A DNA stretch of 29,744 nt from a virus. The stretch spans positions 1 through 29,744 of IMG/VR virus record IMGVR_UViG_3300027861_000145; one strand, 5' to 3'. The notes under the pieces were generated by a model. The model was given only the letters and a program-made list of their open reading frames with translations, ran no database searches and was not told the DNA's origin. A program made the position numbers and the translations under genes. Of the stretch, positions 24,880 to 29,744 are shown piece by piece; the first letter of the stretch is position 1, and each line of letters opens with the position of its first letter.

Positions 24880-27104
24880 CTAATTATTTGACTTGTTTTT
24901 CCTGTATTAGTATACCTTGCAAAGTTAACTTTTATTTTTGATTCTTTTCTTTCAGGTTGATATAGATGTTTTTGACACGCCATAATAGCCAAACCCGTAC
25001 TAATAGATGCATCAAACTTAGTCCTGTTCGTAATATCAAACTTTGCCCAATCCTCTAACGTCCTATTGAATGCCATCGAACTCATATCCCCATCATCTTT
25101 TAATCCTACGTGATTTTCTATGTAGGACTCAATTGCTGCAGCGTGTGCCTGCTTAACAGCCTCACTTGAGTTAGGTATGCCACCCAACTCTTTTTCTGTC
25201 TTAGATAGCTTCGTAAACACCTTGTCGGGTCTGTTAGTGCAGAACCCCCTGTAGCCTCTATTCTTAAAATGATATAGTAACCTTGGCTTATTGTTCTCTA
25301 TTAGTATGGGCATACCATAGAACACGCACGCCATTAGCACATCCTCAAAGAATATCTCGGCTGTCTGTGGTCGTGCAATATACTCCAAGAAGAACTCGTT
25401 GCTTGGAGCCTCCTCCATACTAAACTTTGTTAGTCCGTGTAGAGAACCGTTTGAACCAACACCTCCTACTGTCCCACTAATATCATATGAGTCACATCCA
25501 AAGCTCCCTATGTGTTCATTACCCGGATACATAACCCCATTCTTTTTTACTATCCTGTTCTGTAGGTTTTTATTTGGTACCCACGTAATAAAAAATCTAC
25601 CTCGCTTGTCAGGATTAAACATAACCACACTATCCTTGATACCGTTCTTCCAACTGAAAGCCCCACGTGTAACATACTGCTCTGTTATCATACTATCGTT
25701 GTAGTCTATCTGCTGATATATCTTTGTCAAGTTAAACAGTGACTGCTTGCTCTCGTCCCTAAATGCGTGTGACTCTGTACGTGGAAACTGCCTGTAGTAC
25801 TCGTTTAGTGCATCAGGGTCATTCTTTAATGACTCCACCTCGTTGTCCCAATACTCTACAGCTCCTTGTGTAATCCACTCATTGTCAATACCCCTAACCT
25901 TACCGTCTACATTTTTTAGCACAGGCATACCATACCTGTCAATAAACCCTTCCATATTCCATTCCATAGGAATAAACAAGGAGTACATACCACTCTTGGT
26001 CTGACCGTTAGCATTTCTTTTAGTTACATCAGAATCGTAGTACAGCCTCTTAAAGTTTTCTCCACCTTTGCTTAATGCATTTGATGTTGAGCCCATCATA
26101 CACTTACCTATAATCCTGCTACCTAATCTTAGACACGTCTTTGTAACACGCCAATTGTTTAGGATGTTGTTTGGCTTTAACCACTTCCCACTCTCATCGT
26201 GTACTAACAATAGAAGCTTCTCACCATCATAGCTGTTGTCGTCCGTGTTCTTCCAATCTATAGTAGTATCCAACCCCTCCATCTCATTAGCATCGACATC
26301 ATACATATTCTTCTTAGTAATCTTAGCCGCAGGGACACGGTATGCTAACTCCGTCTTTGGTTTATCCATACCATCCATAATAGGCTTGAAGAAAAATGGC
26401 AGCCTGCTATTTATAGGTACGACCTTGTCGGTGAACATCTTCTTAGCATCGCTACCCGTCTTGGATAGTATACCAACCCTTGCATCTTTTACAAGCGTAC
26501 CTGTATTGACACACTCTGACGATGACATAAACGAGAACCCTGAACGCCTAATCTTTAGGTATATCATTCCAAAGCTTCTCTTGTCTGCCTTACAAGCCTC
26601 CCAATATATATACAGTAACCTATTAGCCTCTCTGAAGTCAGGGTATCCAACATCTATTGTGGTCCATTGCAGATACATATAGTGTGCCCCGGTTATATAC
26701 GTGGGTATACCATTACTCATAAACCAAAAACCTACCTCTCTATTATCGAACTCTGCTTCAATATAGTCCACCCATCTTGCCTTGAAATCTGAAGGCATCT
26801 CATTCCATTGAAAGATGGATGGTATTTTAGATAAAGGTTTTGGTATATCGTAACGCTCCCAATACTGCTCTTTCTTATCGTTATGTCTTTGGTATATTTC
26901 TTTTGGGGGTTTGGGTAGTGCTATCTTTAGTCCTGATATTTCAACTATATCTCCTATCTCTCCGGTCTTTGATATTACTACAACGTCATACTTCTCGTTA
27001 TGACCATACAGCCAAGACCTGTTACGGTTCTTGTTAGTATACACGCTCTTAGGTATGTAGTCGTGTATTACTCGGTATATATTATTTAGACCTTCTTTCT
27101 GCAA
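24876..27104 (-). CDS. terL: Terminase large subunit (packaging ATPase-nuclease), 742 aa, non-ATG start
   Basis: It pumps DNA into the prohead and cuts concatemers. The ATPase domain shows YITGAHYMYLQW (136-147), a degenerate Walker A, KIRRSGFS (184-191), with Phe where Lys is usual, a Walker B LLLLVHDE (297-304) and a coupling motif CMMGSTSN. The RNase-H-like nuclease has GCDSYD (about 536-541), an acidic IEN near 605 and a C-terminal KFDASISTGLA region. No in-frame ATG occurs before residue 103, and a stop lies just upstream, so the start must be TTG 27104 (used here), another non-ATG codon, or GTG 27044. It overlaps the upstream small gene by 23 bases and the portal gene by 4. Length and motifs fit crAss-like terminases. 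Confidence 0.92.
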   Translation of the reverse strand: MQKEGLNNIYRVIHDYIPKSVYTNKNRNRSWLYGHNEKYDVVVISKTGEIGDIVEISGLKIALPKPPKEIYQRHNDKKEQYWERYDIPKPLSKIPSIFQWNEMPSDFKARWVDYIEAEFDNREVGFWFMSNGIPTYITGAHYMYLQWTTIDVGYPDFREANRLLYIYWEACKADKRSFGMIYLKIRRSGFSFMSSSECVNTGTLVKDARVGILSKTGSDAKKMFTDKVVPINSRLPFFFKPIMDGMDKPKTELAYRVPAAKITKKNMYDVDANEMEGLDTTIDWKNTDDNSYDGEKLLLLVHDESGKWLKPNNILNNWRVTKTCLRLGSRIIGKCMMGSTSNALSKGGENFKRLYYDSDVTKRNANGQTKSGMYSLFIPMEWNMEGFIDRYGMPVLKNVDGKVRGIDNEWITQGAVEYWDNEVESLKNDPDALNEYYRQFPRTESHAFRDESKQSLFNLTKIYQQIDYNDSMITEQYVTRGAFSWKNGIKDSVVMFNPDKRGRFFITWVPNKNLQNRIVKKNGVMYPGNEHIGSFGCDSYDISGTVGGVGSNGSLHGLTKFSMEEAPSNEFFLEYIARPQTAEIFFEDVLMACVFYGMPILIENNKPRLLYHFKNRGYRGFCTNRPDKVFTKLSKTEKELGGIPNSSEAVKQAHAAAIESYIENHVGLKDDGDMSSMAFNRTLEDWAKFDITNRTKFDASISTGLAIMACQKHLYQPERKESKIKVNFARYTNTGKTSQIIR

Positions 27105-27360
27105 ACCCTTGTTTTGTATCTAACTTATTAGGAACACCGCTGCTCTCTATAGCCTCACGCTCCTCTTCAATCCTTTTTAATATCTCAAAGGCATCGAATA
27201 TTGCTAACTTCTTTGTAGCGGCAGCATTCTTTAATCTGTCTGCCGATATGTCATCCTCAGGGTCGTGCTTTATAATCTGCTCCTTGGCAACCTTTATAAG
27301 CTGCTCTACTGCCCTGTGCCCTGCTTCAATTATTTTTAGCTTAACTTGCTTTGTGTCCAT
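27082..27360 (-). CDS. Probable terminase small subunit, 92 aa
   Basis: The protein is helical and charged: VKLKIIEAGHRAVEQLIKVA, then DISADRLKNAAATKKLAIFD and AFEILKRIEEEREAIESS, and a basic end (GFAERRSK). No helix-turn-helix motif stands out. It lies directly upstream of the large terminase with a 23-base overlap, where the small subunit, which recognises the phage DNA, is usually found. The pattern SADRLKNAAATKKLAIFDAF is one I know from small proteins in the same place in marine Bacteroidetes phages. The small-subunit role is inferred from place and size. The gene starts 1 base after the 31-aa peptide gene ends. Confidence 0.55.
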   Translation of the reverse strand: MDTKQVKLKIIEAGHRAVEQLIKVAKEQIIKHDPEDDISADRLKNAAATKKLAIFDAFEILKRIEEEREAIESSGVPNKLDTKQGFAERRSK

Positions 27361-27456
27361 CTATCTTATAATATTAATTATAAACAATAGTAGTATAACA
27401 TCTAAAATAATCTTTGCTATAAGGAGGACTGCTAATGATTTGAAAAAATTTCTCAT
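27361..27456 (-). CDS. 31-aa single-span membrane peptide
   Basis: The 31-residue frame starts MRNFFKSLAVLLIAKI and continues hydrophobic through DVILLLFIINII to a final Arg. The ATG at 27456 overlaps the stop of the GroES-like gene (ATGA), and the TAG at 27361-27363 directly abuts the ATG of the next gene. This exact fit between two genes, with coupled start and almost no spare base, argues for a real gene. A basic N-terminus and one membrane helix suggest an inner-membrane peptide. It could be an accessory lysis peptide or a superinfection factor; neither is shown. Confidence 0.6.
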   Translation of the reverse strand: MRNFFKSLAVLLIAKIILDVILLLFIINIIR

Positions 27457-28016
27457 AGTTGTAAAGTTATTGAGTGGTCATACATTCTCCATAGCACCTC
27501 ATCGTCTACCTTAAACTCATACTCCTGTGACGGCTTGTAGCATACTACATCCCCTTCCTTTAGACCTTGAGATTTAAGTTCCTCGTTAATTATAGCAATG
27601 GTTCCAATTAAAGGTTCATTGGTTGTAGCCTTATATATATAGCTTTCTTTTGCGGGGATGGGTTTTATAAAACAGTAGCGGTCGTACCCTTGCCACTCGC
27701 CATTTTTTTTATATGCAAAGAATTGGTCGGGGTCTAAAAAGAATATGTTCTCTTTAAAAAAACTTTTCCCACTCTGTCTTCTGCCCCGCATATCATTGTA
27801 GAACTTAAATACATTGTGGTGAACCAATAAGACATCACCCTTTTCAATTGGACCGTCATAGTTTAGTGGTGTTTCTATCACTATAGCCTCTCTATTGGAG
27901 GCTGACACATCCTCTTCTGATGTGCTAACTATAAACTCTATTCCTGCTATTGTCTTGGTGTTGTTATATCTTTTCTTATTTACGGGTTCTACTATAAACT
28001 GATATATTGATTTCAT
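27453..28016 (-). CDS. Tandem GroES-like (co-chaperonin) protein, 187 aa
   Basis: Two similar halves can be seen. Half one (about 5-102): FIVEPV, then REAIVIETPLNYDGPIEKGD, then VLLVHHNVF and ENIFFLDPDQFFAY. Half two (about 113-187): CFIKPI, then IGTIAIINEEL, then GLKEGDVVCYKPSQEYEFKV and DEVLWRMYDHSITLQL. Each follows the GroES order: an R/K-P strand at the start, a G-x-V strand, K-x-GD before a hydrophobic strand (GD at 60-61 and 155-156), and a closing D/E-x-x-[IL] strand. A GroES-like helper could let the host GroEL fold the large capsid protein, as T4 gp31 does. That use is inference. Start and stop overlap both neighbours (TAATG and ATGA). A beta-barrel of another kind is possible. Confidence 0.55.
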   Translation of the reverse strand: MKSIYQFIVEPVNKKRYNNTKTIAGIEFIVSTSEEDVSASNREAIVIETPLNYDGPIEKGDVLLVHHNVFKFYNDMRGRRQSGKSFFKENIFFLDPDQFFAYKKNGEWQGYDRYCFIKPIPAKESYIYKATTNEPLIGTIAIINEELKSQGLKEGDVVCYKPSQEYEFKVDDEVLWRMYDHSITLQL

Positions 28017-28243
28017 TAAAAATTTATATTAAATTCAATTGACACAGGCACTGTAGATGTAAACTCCTTCCACAGTATAACCTCTTGACTTGTGCTCTCT
28101 ATCCATATCTTTATAGAGTCGCTCTCATCGTAATATTTTATTAGATGAATAGTGTGACTACCGTTTAGTATCTCTTGACCTACTATGTAGTGCATAGCCC
28201 CTGACTTGTAATCAGGTCCCACACTTATCTTACGAATATCCAT
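28016..28243 (-). CDS. Small conserved phage protein of unknown function, 75 aa
   Basis: The sequence runs SGAMHYIVGQEILNG, HTIHLIKYYD, SDSIKIWIES, VILWKEF and ends SIEFNINF. Short alternating strands suggest a small beta barrel or sandwich. I recall similar small proteins in marine Bacteroidetes phages but no function. Both junctions are TAATG overlaps, with the 203-aa gene before it and the GroES-like gene after it, so the three are tightly coupled. No membrane segment, Cys pair or charged cluster offers a role. Confidence 0.7.
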   Translation of the reverse strand: MDIRKISVGPDYKSGAMHYIVGQEILNGSHTIHLIKYYDESDSIKIWIESTSQEVILWKEFTSTVPVSIEFNINF

Positions 28244-28854
28244 TATTGTTTTACCATTAATACTCCGGCACCGTTTGCATTAGCTGCTGTTGTTTGATAC
28301 ACATCTCCTTGTATTAGTCCTGCTAATCCTGCTGCTGCATCATCGTCATATGCAGTTATGGCAGTCATTCTTAAAGGAATAGCTGAGGCTATATCTATTA
28401 ATACATCTACAAAAAGTTTATTACTTACAACCATATCCCCGGTTATATTAATATCTCCCGTTAAATTTACATCTCCCGTTAAATTTACATCGTTTGTTGC
28501 TGTGTTTCCTGCTGCTAATACACTTTCTAAATCTAAATTTATATCTACCCACTCTAAAGCGTTAGATAAAGATTTAACAAGAGCCTGCCCGGCTGTACCT
28601 GTATTACCACCTCCGTCTTGTATGTCGGTAGGTATGATAGAAGTACAGGTAATATCACCTGTTAATGTTATATCGTTTGTTGCAGTATTACCTGCTGCTA
28701 ATACCTCAGATAATGTGTTATCAGGGATTAAACCAATGATGTCTCCTATTGTGAAGGTTTTTGTTTCGAGGCTTGATGCTACTGTTCCAATAACATAATC
28801 TCCAATTACGGGAGTAGCGTTAGGATATGCTGCAGTGTTACTTATCTTTGACAT
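28243..28854 (-). CDS. Repeat-containing appendage/fibre-type protein, 203 aa
   Basis: The motif SE/ESVLAAGNTATND is followed by LTGD runs twice: residues 49-67 and 110-140, the second with three LTGD/ITGD units in a row. Between them is GNTGTAGQALVKSLSNALEW, a G-x-x-G-Q-x-L-x-S repeat of the type seen in phage fibres and collagen-like appendages. The end (GLIQGDVYQTTAANANGAGV) resembles the C-terminal tip of phage structural proteins. There is no membrane segment. I infer a surface or fibre protein of the virion. It is unusual for such a gene to lie before the terminase, amid lysis genes; position and repeats are seen, the role is inferred. Confidence 0.6.
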   Translation of the reverse strand: MSKISNTAAYPNATPVIGDYVIGTVASSLETKTFTIGDIIGLIPDNTLSEVLAAGNTATNDITLTGDITCTSIIPTDIQDGGGNTGTAGQALVKSLSNALEWVDINLDLESVLAAGNTATNDVNLTGDVNLTGDINITGDMVVSNKLFVDVLIDIASAIPLRMTAITAYDDDAAAGLAGLIQGDVYQTTAANANGAGVLMVKQ

Positions 28855-28857
28855 CTC

Positions 28858-29088
28858 TTATTTTTTTTTCTGCTGAACCTCTCCTGTTTGAATATTTATA
28901 ACAGAGTCTTCACCATATTTATCAATTAGTTTCTTTTCATTCTGAGCAAACTTCATCTTAATAGCTGCTATCTCAGAGATGATACTACTCTTTTGAATCT
29001 CTAAATCCCCAATAGTAATCTTGAACTTAGTGAACTCAGTGTTTAAATTCTGAAGCTCAGTTAATTCTTTTTCAGTTAACCTTTCCAT
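28858..29088 (-). CDS. Small coiled-coil protein, 76 aa
   Basis: Residues 1-57 form one amphipathic helix with heptad-like spacing (LTEKELTELQNLNTEFTKFK, then LEIQKSSIISEIAAIKMKF). A short tail DKYGEDSVINIQTGEVQQKK follows. Proteins of this shape with a YG-x-x-S-[IV]-N-[IL]-x-TG tail are common in marine Bacteroidetes phages. The function is unknown; dimerising scaffold or regulator is possible. It starts a unit after the holin gene, with a weak TATCTTTA box in the 35-base gap, and is followed after 3 bases by the 203-aa gene. Confidence 0.65.
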   Translation of the reverse strand: MERLTEKELTELQNLNTEFTKFKITIGDLEIQKSSIISEIAAIKMKFAQNEKKLIDKYGEDSVINIQTGEVQQKKK

Positions 29089-29110
29089 TTAATTTAATTT
29101 TATTTAGCTG

Positions 29111-29118
29111 TAAAGATA
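29111..29118 (-). promoter_or_regulatory. Weak Bacteroidetes-type -7 box before the coiled-coil gene
   Basis: TATCTTTA on the minus strand differs from TAnnTTTG only in the last base. It lies in the gap between the holin stop and ATG 29088. Confidence 0.3.
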
Positions 29119-29123
29119 GAAAA

Positions 29124-29540
29124 TTAATTTCTATTTTTTCTTCTACGTTTGTCTGAAGTGAAACTGTCCATCATCTTCTCACCCGTTCGACCTATAACAT
29201 AGCCTCCTATACCGAGCTGTAACAGGTTCCAAAACTCATCCTCTAACGGTGGTATGGTCAGACCGAACAACGGTCCAAGGAACTTTACGTATATAACAAT
29301 GAAACCAAACGATAACATTAGTATGGGTCTCCAACTTCTCTGTAGCCAATTGCCACTCGCCTCTGCTATTATTATATCAGCCTGCATCTTCTGAAGCTCA
29401 AGCTCCTTGGTCGCAAATATCTGCTTCAATGCTATCTCAGCCTGCATCCTTTCTTCCTTAGACGTTATCAGACCATCAAGCCCCCCGAGGACATCCTTGA
29501 CAAGGCTACCACTAAACCATTCCATTACCTTCCCCATCAT
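29124..29540 (-). CDS. Holin-like membrane protein (GTA/3TM holin type), 138 aa
   Basis: An N-terminal helix (TSKEERMQAEIALKQIFATK) carries the KEER and AE-x-x-L pattern of the three-span holin family. Then IIIAEASGNWLQRSWRPILM leads into the first membrane span (LSFGFIVIYVKFL), a short turn with Pro-Pro, and a second hydrophobic stretch (LLQLGIGGYVIG), ending RTGEKMMDSF and a basic tail (KRRRKNRN). The W-L-x-R-x-WRP and GGY-x-IGR-x-x-EK motifs are typical. A holin would make the inner-membrane lesion that lets the amidase out. The first ATG (29540) overlaps the amidase stop (ATGA), which supports this start and the lysis pairing. Two clear spans are visible, plus a helix. Confidence 0.75.
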   Translation of the reverse strand: MMGKVMEWFSGSLVKDVLGGLDGLITSKEERMQAEIALKQIFATKELELQKMQADIIIAEASGNWLQRSWRPILMLSFGFIVIYVKFLGPLFGLTIPPLEDEFWNLLQLGIGGYVIGRTGEKMMDSFTSDKRRRKNRN

Positions 29541-29744
29541 ATATTACTGTATTCTTCTGTTGCATCAAAACAAGGACACGCCTTGGCTGCAAAGTCTCGG
29601 TGTCCGTGTATAGTAGCGTCAGGCTGTAGTAACTTTAAAAACCTTAACAGGCTAAGTAAAGACTCCTTCTGCTTTTCCGTGCGAGTATCTTTTGGTGTCC
29701 TGCCATCCTGTTCAACCCCACCTATGTAGCATACGCCCCAAGAC
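29537..29744 (-). CDS. N-acetylmuramoyl-L-alanine amidase, C-terminal 68 residues (partial)
   Basis: This is the 3' end of an amidase cut by the right edge; the start is outside. Visible residues include GVCYIGGVEQDGRTPKDT and TIHGHRDFAAKACPCFDA. GHRDF with C eight residues after the His matches the second His and the Cys zinc ligands of the amidase_2 / T7 lysozyme fold (H122 and C130 in T7); the first His lies outside. It cleaves the bond between MurNAc and L-Ala in peptidoglycan and so acts as the endolysin. The stop TGA at 29537-29539 overlaps the holin start, so the two form a coupled lysis cassette. No signal peptide can be judged here. Confidence 0.85.
   Translation of the reverse strand, partial: SWGVCYIGGVEQDGRTPKDTRTEKQKESLLSLLRFLKLLQPDATIHGHRDFAAKACPCFDATEEYSNI

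Noticed and set aside
24920-24935. TAACTTTG promoter box inside the terminase gene end
   Set aside because: It occurs within coding sequence about 50 bases before the portal start and could be chance in AT-rich DNA, so it was not listed.
26236-26682. Open frame of 148 codons on the plus strand
   Set aside because: It is antisense to the terminase ATPase region, whose motifs are on the minus strand. No domain is seen in it.
28358-28798. Open frame of 146 codons on the plus strand with internal repeats
   Set aside because: The repeats (SPVKFTSPVKFTS) are the antisense of the LTGD repeats of the minus-strand protein.

Overview
The window is part of the genome of a tailed phage, and every gene I can support is on the minus strand, so the map reads from the right edge to the left. 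The best fit is a short-tailed phage (podovirus) of a Bacteroidetes host, probably marine or aquatic, with head and tail proteins that look distantly related to crAss-like phages. Reasons: AT-rich DNA; A/T-rich leaders without Shine-Dalgarno motifs; several promoter-like TAnnTTTG boxes, the Bacteroidetes -7 element; terminase, portal, capsid and tail-nozzle sequences of crAss-like type; and no sheath, tube or tape-measure gene. The phage and host assignment is inference from remembered family features; no database was searched.

Layout in order of transcription. (1) Lysis and small genes, 29744-27082: the C-terminal end of an N-acetylmuramoyl-L-alanine amidase (cut by the right edge), a holin-like membrane protein, a small coiled-coil protein, a repeat-containing appendage-type protein, a 75-aa unknown, a protein that looks like two GroES-like domains in tandem, a 31-aa membrane peptide, and a small protein in the terminase-small-subunit position. 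(2) Packaging and head, 27104-19000: large terminase, portal, scaffold, major capsid protein, and a conserved unknown. (3) A 108-aa gene at 18581-18907 with its own promoter and terminator. (4) Connector and tail, 18501-10449: two ring/adaptor-type proteins, a 1441-aa nozzle/stabilisation protein, a cysteine-containing fibre-like protein and another structural protein. (5) A cupin-like protein, then three genes that resemble a T7-type internal (ejected) protein set: an Ala/Gln-rich 336-aa protein, a 618-aa protein, and a giant protein whose gene fills bases 1-7013 and runs off the left edge.

The giant gene is the most interesting object. It gives at least 2337 residues with no stop. In order it holds two 30-residue repeats, proline-rich linkers, a phage-type conserved module, a Gly/Ala-rich membrane-like segment, a possible GrpE-like module, an ADP-ribosyltransferase-like module of polyvalent-protein type and a helical module. 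The middle modules are separated by near-identical Asp-Thr-Glu-Val linker repeats that are also direct repeats in the DNA. It looks like a modular protein carried in the virion and delivered with the DNA.

Most genes touch or overlap (ATGA or TAATG junctions), so much of the region is probably translated from a few long transcripts. Separate control is visible around the capsid gene (a terminator just after it), around the 108-aa cassette (two copies of a terminator-promoter module), and before the scaffold and cupin genes. No gap longer than 300 bases lacks a gene. I see no tRNA, CRISPR array, integrase or insertion sequence.
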